Positions 15,184-23,975 of a stretch of 64,000 nucleotides of DNA are shown piece after piece. Source of the DNA: Culturomica massiliensis (GTDB lineage Bacteria; Bacteroidota; Bacteroidia; Bacteroidales; Marinifilaceae); NCBI RefSeq assembly GCF_900091655.1, contig NZ_LT594621.1, forward strand, positions 1,860,001 through 1,924,000, given 5' to 3'. The translations under genes were made by a program, and so were the position numbers. The notes beneath the pieces are model-generated. The model was not told the DNA's origin. It saw only the letters and a list, made by a program, of their open reading frames with translations, and ran no database searches. Numbering within the stretch: the stretch's first letter is position 1; the number at the start of each line of letters is the position of its first letter.

Positions 15184-17509
15184 CCGACAACCTCCTTTCC
15201 TTTTGCGCAAGTTCTATGATAACTGTTCCCATACGAAGCATGGCATCCACGCATTTCCGCAATTCCATTTCGGAACATTCAGATTCTTGATGCAGCAGTT
15301 CATACAGGTTCCACAAGGGTTTGTCAGCACGGATAACAGCCCATGAACTTCGCTGACGGTGCATCCATTCGTCCAACGCCTTGCGGTCATTCCTCTCCAT
15401 GATTTCCCGGACAGCCTGCATATCCTTTTCTGTTTCGGTTATCAAACGGTCGAGCATCGCCCGTTTGTCACCATATGCAAGCAGAGAGGACAAGTCGGGA
15501 AGTTCATCCTTGTCCGTACTTGTCAAAAGGCATTTGTCTGATACAGCAACCAGTTCGGAAATGGAAAATGGCTTGAACAGGCAGGCGGTAAATCCATTTT
15601 CCAACAGCTCCTCTTCGCTGCAACTGCCGGAGGCGGTCGCCACGACAATGGGAATCTCTTTCGAGTTGCTGACACTTGACGAGCGTAACAACTCCAACAC
15701 CTCATAGCCGTTAATCTCCGGCATTTTCATATCGGTTATCATGAGGTCGTATGTGTGCTGCCGCATGGCTTCCATTGCATCGCCAATAGTGGTGAACGTG
15801 TCGCAATGCACACCTATACCAGCATACATTTCCTTTGTCATGGATAATACCATCGGATTGTCGTCCAATACGATGACAGAATAAGGTCTTTCTATATGAG
15901 CCAGACTTTCTGCGGCTGTCTGTTCTTCAATACCAATATCGGCAGTGTTCATTGGCAACTCCACAGTAAAACGACTGCCTTCTCCTTTTTCGCTTTCCAA
16001 GCGTATAGTGCCGCCAAGCATCCCGACTATCTGTTTCACAATGCTTAACCCCAATCCGAAACCGTCTTGCGTGGCGGCGTTGGAAAGCCGCTCGAACGCT
16101 CCGAACACTCGCTGTTGTTCTTCCGCACTCATGCCGGTTCCGGTGTCCTCTACTACAAGGGTCAGCCTATTGCCGTCATAGCTTATGACAAGTGAAACGC
16201 TTCCGGCATTCGTGAACTTGACGGCATTGCCCAGCAGGTTGTCGCATATCTGTATGATGCGCTCCTTGTCGCCATTCAGGATAATACCCTCCGGGCACTC
16301 GATGGTAAGTTTAAGATCTTTTGCTTCTGCTTGTTGCGTAAACTCCGTTTGCAACAGCTCCGCGATGTTTTCCAAACGAAACGGACGGACATTCGCCTGT
16401 TCCTTGCCGCTGTCCAAGCGGAAGAAGTCAAGCAGGGAGTTGAGCATGTCGGTCATTCTCTTGGAGGCTTGCAGGATATTGTCCGCATAACCGCTTATCT
16501 TTTCTTCTTCGTTGTCCTGCATCAGTTCCGCATATCCATGTATGGCAGTCAGTGGTGTGCGTAGCTCGTGGGTGATGGTGTGCATCGCTTTCTTGCGTGA
16601 GGCTATCAACGATTCGTTTTGTTTTACTGACTTTTGCAGTTGCCCGATTAAATCTGTTGTCTTACGTTTGTACTGCTTGATGCGGGTGGCATAGCGGTGA
16701 ATGATGATGTATGAAATAATGAGCAACAGCAGCATGACACCCGTTATGATACCTACCTGCAAGAACGACTTTTCACGCATAGCGGATATTTCCGCCTCAC
16801 GTTCCTGCAAGTCAGCCTGCACCTTGTGGTCCATCTGCTGGATAAGGGTTTGCAGTTGGCGGTTCAGTTCCGCATTGCGGCTGGCAAGGCTGTCGGCATA
16901 TTCCGACAGACGATGGCTTTGGGCACGTTGTTGCGCTATCATATCACGGTTCAGTGTGTAGAGCATCGTGGTGGTCGTCGTCGGAGGTGCTTCCTGTTTC
17001 TTGCCGAACAACCCGAGAAAACCTTTCCTCCTCTGTTTCTTCGGCTCTTCCTGCCTGCTCGTTTGCACTATCACCGGCACCTGCTTGGCTATCCGGCGGT
17101 TGATGTCCGCCTGTTGTTCCAGAGCCTCCATGATGGCGCACAGCCGCTTTTCCTTGTCCTCCAGCAAGTGGCGCACGCTGTCTATGCGCACCGATTCGTA
17201 ATGGCTCTTGAAGCGGCAAAGCATACTATCCACCGTCATCCGTTGCCGCCGGTATGCCGCCACATCCTTATCGTCCCATTCCAGCACCGACTCGCCCAAA
17301 AGAGACAACTCCACCACACCCACATACGCATCGTGTGTTTCCTTGCGGAAGCGGTTGATTTCACGGTTCTCCCGTTCCAGCAACTCCAAGTCGCGCCATT
17401 CTCCGAGCCACGTGCAGATGATGCCGCCCACCAGCAGGACTATCAACAGATAGCCTGCGGCAAGCAGCTTGCGGAAATGCTTGGTAGTGGTAACGAATTG
17501 TTCGCTCAT
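15164..17509 (-). CDS. rteA: RteA-like hybrid sensor histidine kinase
   Basis: 781 residues. A transmembrane helix near 13-33, an extracytoplasmic sensor with coiled-coil character, a second helix near 250-272 (GIITGVMLLLLIISYII), HisKA with ITHELRTPLTAIHG, HATPase with NLLGNAVKFT, DTGTGM and GFGLGLSIVKQ, a receiver domain (DLMITDMKMPEINGYE), and a C-terminal Hpt-like region with the likely phospho-His in WMHRQRSSW. The chain kinase, receiver, Hpt, then RteB receiver makes a full phosphorelay. In CTnDOT this pair is linked to tetracycline-induced transfer; no tetQ is visible here, so the signal is unknown. Confidence 0.9.
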   Translation of the reverse strand: MSEQFVTTTKHFRKLLAAGYLLIVLLVGGIICTWLGEWRDLELLERENREINRFRKETHDAYVGVVELSLLGESVLEWDDKDVAAYRRQRMTVDSMLCRFKSHYESVRIDSVRHLLEDKEKRLCAIMEALEQQADINRRIAKQVPVIVQTSRQEEPKKQRRKGFLGLFGKKQEAPPTTTTTMLYTLNRDMIAQQRAQSHRLSEYADSLASRNAELNRQLQTLIQQMDHKVQADLQEREAEISAMREKSFLQVGIITGVMLLLLIISYIIIHRYATRIKQYKRKTTDLIGQLQKSVKQNESLIASRKKAMHTITHELRTPLTAIHGYAELMQDNEEEKISGYADNILQASKRMTDMLNSLLDFFRLDSGKEQANVRPFRLENIAELLQTEFTQQAEAKDLKLTIECPEGIILNGDKERIIQICDNLLGNAVKFTNAGSVSLVISYDGNRLTLVVEDTGTGMSAEEQQRVFGAFERLSNAATQDGFGLGLSIVKQIVGMLGGTIRLESEKGEGSRFTVELPMNTADIGIEEQTAAESLAHIERPYSVIVLDDNPMVLSMTKEMYAGIGVHCDTFTTIGDAMEAMRQHTYDLMITDMKMPEINGYEVLELLRSSSVSNSKEIPIVVATASGSCSEEELLENGFTACLFKPFSISELVAVSDKCLLTSTDKDELPDLSSLLAYGDKRAMLDRLITETEKDMQAVREIMERNDRKALDEWMHRQRSSWAVIRADKPLWNLYELLHQESECSEMELRKCVDAMLRMGTVIIELAQKERRLSDESICD

Positions 17510-17530
17510 TTGCTGTTTGTGTAAATACCG

Positions 17531-17659
17531 TTATTTAAAATACGCATATAGGTCGTGGAACTTCGCAGGTTCATGGATGAGAATGGCGGCCATGCTGCCT
17601 ATGACCGCCACCAGAATTATATATCCGAATAGAATTCTACTCCTCAATGAAACAACCAT
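17531..17659 (-). pseudogene. 42-residue fragment like a histidine-kinase N-terminus
   Basis: Starts MVVSLRSRILFGYIILVAVI and reads through one membrane helix to IHEPAKFHDLYAYFK and a stop. The basic start followed by GYIILVAVIGSMAAIL closely resembles the first transmembrane helix of RteA-type kinases. It lies 21 bases upstream of the kinase gene. It is either the remnant of a second kinase cut after the first helix, or a real small membrane protein. Confidence 0.5.
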
Positions 17660-17688
17660 TCTTCCCTTATTTACAATTGTTATAATTA

Positions 17689-18282
17689 TTAAGGCATCTG
17701 ACCACCGGCGATAGGTGGAATTTCTGTTAGTATGGGATTTCTCGGGATTGAGTTAAAAATTCTTTGGCCACGTATGGCTTGACTTGGAGGAGCGTTTTCA
17801 TTTACATCAAGCCGATAACATCTATCGTTAAATGTTATAATTCCCCAAATACCAATGGTTCCTGGGATTCTCGCCAATCCTTCAGTAGGTTTAAAAAGAA
17901 CAACATTATCTATTATTCGATTTTTAACCGCCCGATTCCATGATATTTTAATACTATTGTTAGGCGTTGGAATATGAGCAACATACCTAATGCCATTGTG
18001 CCTAAAACTGGCCATATAACACCCCGAAAAACCTGAACTTAAAGTATCTATGCCATTTGAAGCAACGACTGCTATTCTATCCGCAATATATATGACACAG
18101 GCGTAGTCTAATCTAAGAAAACGATAGTTACGGGTATATCCTTTTATTTGAAATGTCAAATTACTTTGCGTGAAAATCGGAGGGGTCAAACCTACATTAT
18201 AAATATTTTGATAATGAAACCGTGCAATATTTGTCATTACTGCTCGACTGTTTGGTAATCTTAATGCTTGAATCAAATTCAT
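17689..18282 (-). CDS. hypothetical protein with CNF/BLF1-like SGC...His signature
   Basis: 197 residues, beta-rich, no signal peptide. GFSGCYMASFRHNGIRYVAH places Cys88 in an SGC motif with His103 fifteen residues later. In CNF1 the catalytic pair is Cys866 and His881 (spacing 15) within an LSGC motif; BLF1 uses LSGC with spacing 12; both are glutamine deamidases. I infer a possible deamidase-like fold from this signature and the surrounding beta strands; overall similarity is not established. It is the last gene of the operon with two DUF2589 proteins, 4 bases after one of them. It could be an effector or a modifying enzyme; equally, it could be an unrelated structural protein. Confidence 0.45.
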   Translation of the reverse strand: MNLIQALRLPNSRAVMTNIARFHYQNIYNVGLTPPIFTQSNLTFQIKGYTRNYRFLRLDYACVIYIADRIAVVASNGIDTLSSGFSGCYMASFRHNGIRYVAHIPTPNNSIKISWNRAVKNRIIDNVVLFKPTEGLARIPGTIGIWGIITFNDRCYRLDVNENAPPSQAIRGQRIFNSIPRNPILTEIPPIAGGQMP

Positions 18283-18286
18283 ATAT

Positions 18287-18991
18287 TTACTTACTGTTAC
18301 TTTCGTTTGTTATAGGCTCGATACATGATGCCATTATATCCATCAGTTTAGACAGACCTTCGGTCTGCGGCTGCTGACTGGCTGTCACATGTATCTGGTA
18401 TTTTGCCGTTTGGTTGGTCATGCGGGTGTTCTCGCGGGCGGTCGTGACTTTGCCGCTGATTTCCGCATTTATAAACCAATGTTTTGCAGAAGCTTTTGCC
18501 TCTACTTCTGCGTTGGTAGTGCTTTTTACGTTTGATGTATCGGTAACCTCCATCTGGAAATCGACATCCACGCGATCTATGAGCAGGGAAGGAATAGGCA
18601 CCAATCCTATAAACGGAGCCTTGACACTTTGTGACATTGTTGTCATTTTTCCATCCTGCTGTATCGGTCTTTCGACATCGAATTCCAATATACGCGCTTT
18701 ATTGCCGCTTTTACCATCAAATGCAATTTGCTGGTAGAAATTCCATGCTGTCGCTGCCAATTCCTGTTGTGCTTCGGCTGCTGCAATAAGTGGAGCTGCA
18801 ATAAGTTCCCGCATGGGAAGCCCCTTGAATTTGTCAGTCACGTTTGAATCTGCTTTAAGAACTGGAGAAGTTTCTCTGTTTTGAGTCTCTTCCAATGCAG
18901 CGGAGATAATTTCTTTCGCCTGTCCGCTTACATTTTCATTCAAGTTTTCCGCATTTTCTTGTTGCCCTTGGTTCTTTATTTCTTCTGCCAT
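18287..18991 (-). CDS. DUF2589 family protein
   Basis: 234 residues. The N-terminal ~55 residues are charged and disordered. The DUF2589 core follows: LPMRELIAAPLIAAAEAQQE, a central FDVERP strand, then APFIGLVPIPSLLIDRVDVD and FQMEVTD. The last part is Ser/Thr/Ala-rich with beta strands (TNAEVEAKASAKHWF). DUF2589 has no known function; the amphipathic helix plus beta-sandwich pattern suggests self-assembly or surface association rather than catalysis. Gene order: 47-residue protein, shorter DUF2589, this gene, CNF-like gene, with gaps of 4-25 bases. Confidence 0.8.
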   Translation of the reverse strand: MAEEIKNQGQQENAENLNENVSGQAKEIISAALEETQNRETSPVLKADSNVTDKFKGLPMRELIAAPLIAAAEAQQELAATAWNFYQQIAFDGKSGNKARILEFDVERPIQQDGKMTTMSQSVKAPFIGLVPIPSLLIDRVDVDFQMEVTDTSNVKSTTNAEVEAKASAKHWFINAEISGKVTTARENTRMTNQTAKYQIHVTASQQPQTEGLSKLMDIMASCIEPITNESNSK

Positions 18992-19012
18992 AACATTTGA
19001 ATTTTAAAATTG

Positions 19013-19510
19013 TTAGATATTTTTTACAAAATCGTCAATAATTCGGGAAATGCTCTCCGGAGTCTCCTGAACCTTAAAATTGACGCAAACCTCCATGACA
19101 TCATCCGCATCCGGTTTTATGTTGCTCATCTGCATCTGGAGATTGGCTCTTTGTGGGCTGGATAACAATAAGTTGTTTTCCGGAATCTGTGATTCCACGC
19201 TTCCGACCTTCGCCTTGAACTTTATCTGCACATTATCCATCGCAAGATAATGATGGGATATCAAAGCTATAAGTGGAATATCAATAGTCTTGTCTCCAAC
19301 CATGATTTTTTTCGATTGGAACGTATTTGCGTTATTTGCATTTGTTCCTTCAAAAAGTCTGGTCAGATTTTGTATCTGATGATTCTGCAATGTATCTTGT
19401 GCACAGTTTACGGCGTATTGCAAACCATTCATAATATCAGAGAATGAATTGGTTTGAACACTGTCCGGCTCATCGTCATTATTTTTCTTGTCTCTGTGAA
19501 AAAGTCCCAT
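19013..19510 (-). CDS. second DUF2589-like protein
   Basis: 165 residues. It shares the family layout with its neighbour: an N-terminal helix (FSDIMNGLQYAVNCAQDTLQ), the strand KKIMVGDKTIDIPLIALISH in place of the VPIPSL segment, then NVQIKFKAKVGSVESQI. It is shorter and lacks the long acidic start. Having two different DUF2589 paralogues side by side suggests they form a mixed assembly. No signal peptide. The gap to the next gene is 21 bases. Confidence 0.7.
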   Translation of the reverse strand: MGLFHRDKKNNDDEPDSVQTNSFSDIMNGLQYAVNCAQDTLQNHQIQNLTRLFEGTNANNANTFQSKKIMVGDKTIDIPLIALISHHYLAMDNVQIKFKAKVGSVESQIPENNLLLSSPQRANLQMQMSNIKPDADDVMEVCVNFKVQETPESISRIIDDFVKNI

Positions 19511-19519
19511 GTTTTTAAT

Positions 19520-19663
19520 TTAATTACTTGATTTGTTGCCTTTAATGAGCACCAATCTTGGCAATGTCCGGCTTACAGCTTCCATATTTACACTGGAGTC
19601 TATATTATTATTAACAATGCCTTGATGCCAAAACCTATATGGTGGATTCTCCGTGTGTTCCAT
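19520..19663 (-). CDS. 47-residue first gene of the DUF2589 operon
   Basis: Starts MEHTENPPYRFWHQGIVNNN and ends SRTLPRLVLIKGNKSSN. The ATG at 19663 is preceded by AGGAGG at ideal distance, a strong Shine-Dalgarno that is rare in Bacteroidetes genes. It ends 9 bases before the DUF2589 start. It is polar with a basic, hydrophobic end; no domain recognised. The unusual ribosome site is the main reason to accept it. Confidence 0.6.
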   Translation of the reverse strand: MEHTENPPYRFWHQGIVNNNIDSSVNMEAVSRTLPRLVLIKGNKSSN

Positions 19664-19738
19664 CACGTCCTCCTTTTTTTATTGGGGTTATACTTCGGTT
19701 AATGTTTGTTGCGGGCGGAACTTTTTCCGCCCGACGGT

Positions 19739-21448
19739 TTACTGCTTCCTCAAGGTAGGCAATGCTCCTTTAAGTTCGTAACGCCACTTTGAGCCTGCGT
19801 TCTGCAAGGCGGTGTTCATGGCATCAACGGCTTTCTGCCAGGTAACGTCAGTGCCGTCCACCTTCGTGGCTTCGGTGCTTTTCTTATTGTAGCCGATACC
19901 TTGTTCATGATTGTTCTTCCAATAGCAGGCGGTCATCACGTTGGCGTAGTTATTTCCCAAAAAACCGCCGATATGTACATAGCCAGTGCTACTACCCGTA
20001 CTGGTTACGTTGCCCGTGGCATAGCAGGCAAGGAGGCTGCTTCCTGCGTTCATTCCCACCAGACCGCCGCCAGCGATATTCTTTTTGAGGGCCATTTCTA
20101 TGATCACGTTGCCTGTGGCATAGCAAGCGGTCAGGGTGGCACTCGAATTCGTCTGACCTGCCACGCCGCCGACATCGACCGTTCCCTTCACTGTGGCAGA
20201 GGAGCTGCATCCGGTGATGGAACCGCCTATTTGAACACCCACCACACCGCCGACATACACCGTGCCGCTGACGCTGCCCGACACCGAGCAGTTTTCAATG
20301 GTGCCCCAGCCAGATCCTACCACGCCGCCAATACTGCCGCCATATATTTGATTGCTTGTTATCTGTACGCCCTCCATCACCACGTTCTTCACCGTACCAG
20401 CTCTATTGAGCCAGCCGAACAGACCCGCATATTCGTCATTTGTCGTAAAGGTCAGCCCCGTAATGGTATGGCCGCCACCGTCGAAGGTGCCTTTGTATGA
20501 GTTGTCGTAGTCTGTGCCTATCGGTGTCCAGTCTTTGCCTGTGAGGTCAATGTCTGTGTCGAGGGTAATGTTAATGTCGCTCTTACCTCCGTTCACTAAT
20601 TTGGCTATATTCATCAGACCATCGGCGGAGGTCACGGTGTAGCTGCCGTTGCTCTCTATGGTATAGCCCAGGTCTTTTGCCGCAGCGAGGGAGACGGTGT
20701 AGGTATATTCACCGCCCGCCTGCCAGTCGGTAGCATTCTTCATCTTATAAACGAAGGTCTTGCCGTTGGTGAAGGTGCAGGTGATAAAGGTAGTGCCAGC
20801 TGCCACATTTTGCGGGGCTACGATGGCGGTGTAGGTGTTGCTGCCCTTGTCATACGGGACGATTATATCCGGGTTGTCGCCTTCGGTGGAGAGGCCCGTC
20901 AGCTGCACGGATGCCAGCCCCTCGGTGTAGTCCGTCAGAACGATGGTCACCCGTGCCGTGCGGTGGGTGAAGCGGAGCGTGGGGCTACCGTAGGTCACCG
21001 TCTGTCCGTCGGCTACGATGAGGTCGCTGCCCTCAAAGTCTTTCTGGGCACTTTGGTTGGCTTTTACCTTTACCGCAGGCGGAGTTGTCTCGCCAGCGGT
21101 GTAGGGCCACCACGCCGTGACGGTGATGTCGTTGTGGTTGGTCCAGTAGTACGGGTCGGTGGAGGTCAGTGTGGCGCTGGTGGGGTCGGCGGTGGAGGGC
21201 GTCACGTTGTACGTCTTCACCATGCCGTCCATCATGACTGCCACGCTCTGCACACCCGTCCAATTGCCATCCGCTGGGGCACGGGTGCCGGCGGTGGCTG
21301 TCGCAGCGGGGTTCAGCCCCGTGGCGGTAAAGACGATGGGTGTGCCTTCCGCCCCTTCCGGCAGGAAGCCCGCTTCGTCCTGCGTGCAGGCGGCGAGGCC
21401 GAGCAGCAGGGCGATGGCTGCGGATGTATGAATGGTTGTTCGTTTCAT
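19739..21448 (-). CDS. fimbrillin-family lipoprotein with GLUG repeats
   Basis: 569 residues. Lipobox in LLLGLAAC (Cys about residue 21). Residues ~35-255 are a fimbrillin-like domain, with a GTRAPAD site near residue 55 that could be the Arg cleavage point used by type V pili. Then DLTGKDWTPIGTDYDNSYKG begins a beta-helix-like region of Gly-rich GLUG repeats (GGSIGGVVGSGWGTIENCSV and similar). The C-terminal WQKAVDAMNTALQ segment is shared with the next gene. Probably a tip or adhesin subunit exposed on the cell surface; ligand unknown. Last gene of the fimbrial operon. Confidence 0.85.
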   Translation of the reverse strand: MKRTTIHTSAAIALLLGLAACTQDEAGFLPEGAEGTPIVFTATGLNPAATATAGTRAPADGNWTGVQSVAVMMDGMVKTYNVTPSTADPTSATLTSTDPYYWTNHNDITVTAWWPYTAGETTPPAVKVKANQSAQKDFEGSDLIVADGQTVTYGSPTLRFTHRTARVTIVLTDYTEGLASVQLTGLSTEGDNPDIIVPYDKGSNTYTAIVAPQNVAAGTTFITCTFTNGKTFVYKMKNATDWQAGGEYTYTVSLAAAKDLGYTIESNGSYTVTSADGLMNIAKLVNGGKSDINITLDTDIDLTGKDWTPIGTDYDNSYKGTFDGGGHTITGLTFTTNDEYAGLFGWLNRAGTVKNVVMEGVQITSNQIYGGSIGGVVGSGWGTIENCSVSGSVSGTVYVGGVVGVQIGGSITGCSSSATVKGTVDVGGVAGQTNSSATLTACYATGNVIIEMALKKNIAGGGLVGMNAGSSLLACYATGNVTSTGSSTGYVHIGGFLGNNYANVMTACYWKNNHEQGIGYNKKSTEATKVDGTDVTWQKAVDAMNTALQNAGSKWRYELKGALPTLRKQ

Positions 21449-21470
21449 GATGCGTGTTGTTTAGGGGTTG

Positions 21471-23033
21471 TTATTGTTTCTTTTGCAGTACGGGCAGGCC
21501 GTCGGTGCCGAGTGCCCACTGGTAGTCGTTACCGGTGAGGGCGGTGTTCATGCCGTCGACGGCTGTCTGCCATTTCACGGTCGCGCCGTCCACCTTCGTG
21601 GCATCTACCGTTCCTCCATGATTACGGAATACTCCTAGCCCGGCATTGCCTCCCCAATAACAGGAAGTTAAAATTTTGTAGTTATAACGCACTATAGCTC
21701 CAGATTCATACTCTTTCAATGTGCCGTCGAACCAGCAAGCGGTGATACTGCCATAATTTAAATCGGCTATACCACAAGTTCTACCATATGCAGAAATTTT
21801 TCCCGTCACAGAGCAGGCAATGATTTGGCCATTATTTTGCTCCACTATTCCAGCTGCTGATCCACTATTGCCATACAGATTCACATCTATGAGTTGTAAG
21901 TTCTTTATCACACCACGTTCATTTAATAACCCAAAAAGTTCAGTAGTCGCTGCTGAAAAGTTTAATCCCGTAATGCGGTGTCCCTGCCCATTAAAGATGC
22001 CGGAGTAACCTGGCCATGTGCCTATCCGTGTCCATTCCCTACCCGTCAGGTCGATGTCGGCGGTGAGGGTGCAATTTATTGATTCATCTTTTTGTACGGC
22101 TTTGTTCCATGCCAGCAGGCCGTCTGCGTTATAGACCGTGTAACTGCCGTCGTTCTGTATAGAATAACCCAAATCCTCAGCCTCACCGCTCTCGCCGCCT
22201 CCGTCAGCCCAGTCACCGATAGTGCAGCCCTCTAACGTCAAGCCAGTGGCGTTCACCTTAACGGTATATTTATAGCGACTGCCTGCTGCCAGCACGACGT
22301 TGTTCTGCGGACGGAAGTAGAAAGTGCCGCTGCCGAGTTCCACCTTGACGAATGGCTTGCCTGCCGCAACGGTCTGCGGGGCGGTCAGTGCCTCGTAGGT
22401 GTTGCCGCTTGCGTTGTAGGTCTTGATGGCAGTCGGGTTGCCGTTATCGGCGGACAGGCTCACGAGGCTCACCGTGGCACCGGCGACGCTCGTGAATCCC
22501 GTGCCGGGCTTCAGTTCGATTGTCACGCGTGCCGTGCGGTGGGTAAATTCAAGAGTCGGGGTGTTAAATTCCACCTTCCGGTTCTCAGCAGAGATGAAGT
22601 CGCTGTTCTGGAAGTCAGCCAATTTGCTTTGGTCTTCGGCCACCTTCACGGCAGGCATCTGTGTGATGTTGGCATTATTGAAGGGCCACCATGCCGATAC
22701 GGTAATCGGGTCGCGGCTGGTCCAGTAGTACGGGTCGTTCTCGCGTGAAAGCGTGGCACTCTTGAAATCGGTAGAAGCCGTTACGGTGTATTCCTTTACC
22801 GCATCGCCCATCTTGAGTGCCACGGAAGTGACGCCCTGCCAGTCGCCGTCCACAGCGGCACGGGTGGAAGAGGCTGCCAGCGGCGTTGCTTCTACGGACA
22901 GTCCGGTGGCACGGATGAATACAGGGTATTCACCTTCGGGCAGACGGTTATCGCCAGCAAGTTCGTCCTGTGTGCAGGCGGCGAGGGCGAACAGCAGTGC
23001 GGTGGCTGCGGGGATAAATAATCTATGTCTCAT
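21471..23033 (-). CDS. fimbrillin-family lipoprotein, paralogue of the preceding adhesin
   Basis: 520 residues. Lipobox LLFALAAC; STRAAVDGDWQG near residue 58 is the possible processing site. The fimbrillin-like part (to ~270) and the C-terminal beta-helix-like part (DLTGREWTRIGTWPGYSGIF, then irregular Gly-rich turns) have the same layout as the neighbour, and both end with KWQTAVDGMNTAL or similar. The repeats are fewer and more degenerate. It likely arose by duplication and diverged for a different ligand. It is 22 bases upstream of the first adhesin gene. Confidence 0.85.
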   Translation of the reverse strand: MRHRLFIPAATALLFALAACTQDELAGDNRLPEGEYPVFIRATGLSVEATPLAASSTRAAVDGDWQGVTSVALKMGDAVKEYTVTASTDFKSATLSRENDPYYWTSRDPITVSAWWPFNNANITQMPAVKVAEDQSKLADFQNSDFISAENRKVEFNTPTLEFTHRTARVTIELKPGTGFTSVAGATVSLVSLSADNGNPTAIKTYNASGNTYEALTAPQTVAAGKPFVKVELGSGTFYFRPQNNVVLAAGSRYKYTVKVNATGLTLEGCTIGDWADGGGESGEAEDLGYSIQNDGSYTVYNADGLLAWNKAVQKDESINCTLTADIDLTGREWTRIGTWPGYSGIFNGQGHRITGLNFSAATTELFGLLNERGVIKNLQLIDVNLYGNSGSAAGIVEQNNGQIIACSVTGKISAYGRTCGIADLNYGSITACWFDGTLKEYESGAIVRYNYKILTSCYWGGNAGLGVFRNHGGTVDATKVDGATVKWQTAVDGMNTALTGNDYQWALGTDGLPVLQKKQ

Positions 23034-23067
23034 AATTCTTTATTCTAATCGATTAATTATTAACATC

Positions 23068-23955
23068 CTACAGGTCAGCGCCCACTTCTCCGCCGTCTAT
23101 ATCGTTCCACTTTGCAATGGTGGCTTCGCTGACTTCAAGGACTTTGTTGCGTACCTTGACGGTATAGGTATAGTTGTTGCCCGCCTGCAGTGCGCCTTCG
23201 GGCACGGTGAGTGTGGCATGATATTCCTGACTTTTGTAATTCACAACCAACGGCAGGGATGCAACTGTCTGCGGGAAGAGGATGATCGATGACGTGAGAA
23301 CGCCGTCTGCCAAATTCATGGCCAGTTCTCCGGTCTGTGCCCCGTTGTCTGCGGTGGCAATACCGTCGGCCGTGTTGAACGTACCGGTGAGTAACAATCC
23401 GTCCAGCGTGTAACGTTCAGGCTTGACCACGCTGAAATCCACGCCGTCGCCCGCCTCGAAGGTAAGGGTTATCCGGCTCATGCGGTGGTGGAAGGAGTTG
23501 TCTTCACCGCCCTTGGCGGTTTTGTCGGTGAAGCTCACTACCGGGCTTTTTTTGTCTCCCGTGGCTCCTGTGGCAAAGAGGAAGTCAATGGCAGACTGAT
23601 TCTGCTGCGCCGTGGCATCGGTCGTGGCTGCGAGGATACCTCCCGCCGCGTTGTACGGATAGTAGGCGCGGAAAGTATGGGCCTTTGTATCTTCGATATA
23701 GATGACCTTTCCTTCTGCCTCAAATTTCCCGTTCTTCAGGATGAAAGGCACGTTGCCGTACTGGGAATCGTTGCCGATGTCGGTGATGCCGATACGGTCG
23801 CCGCCAGTCCAGGTAGTTCCGCTGGCGCGGGTGGCGGGGGCGATGTCGGCGGTAAACTGGGCGGCCACGGGGGCACCGTTCAGGTTCTCGTTGTCGTTGT
23901 TGCAGGCTGCCAGTGCGAGGGCGAGCATCGCAAGTGCAAAAAATCTTGTCTTCAT
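23068..23955 (-). CDS. fimbrillin family lipoprotein (probable shaft or anchor subunit)
   Basis: 295 residues from the ATG at 23955, which begins the signal MKTRFFALAMLALALAAC; four extra upstream codons are possible. The PATRASGTTWTGGDRIGI motif is typical of fimbrillins, with TRA as the likely Arg cleavage site. Two beta-sandwich domains follow (HRMSRITLTFEAG, NNYTYTVKVRN). There is no beta-helix extension, so a polymerising shaft subunit is plausible. In type V pili the subunit is exported as a lipoprotein and cut before assembly. Confidence 0.85.
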   Translation of the reverse strand: MKTRFFALAMLALALAACNNDNENLNGAPVAAQFTADIAPATRASGTTWTGGDRIGITDIGNDSQYGNVPFILKNGKFEAEGKVIYIEDTKAHTFRAYYPYNAAGGILAATTDATAQQNQSAIDFLFATGATGDKKSPVVSFTDKTAKGGEDNSFHHRMSRITLTFEAGDGVDFSVVKPERYTLDGLLLTGTFNTADGIATADNGAQTGELAMNLADGVLTSSIILFPQTVASLPLVVNYKSQEYHATLTVPEGALQAGNNYTYTVKVRNKVLEVSEATIAKWNDIDGGEVGADL

Positions 23956-23975
23956 TATATCTGTCATTTTATTAG

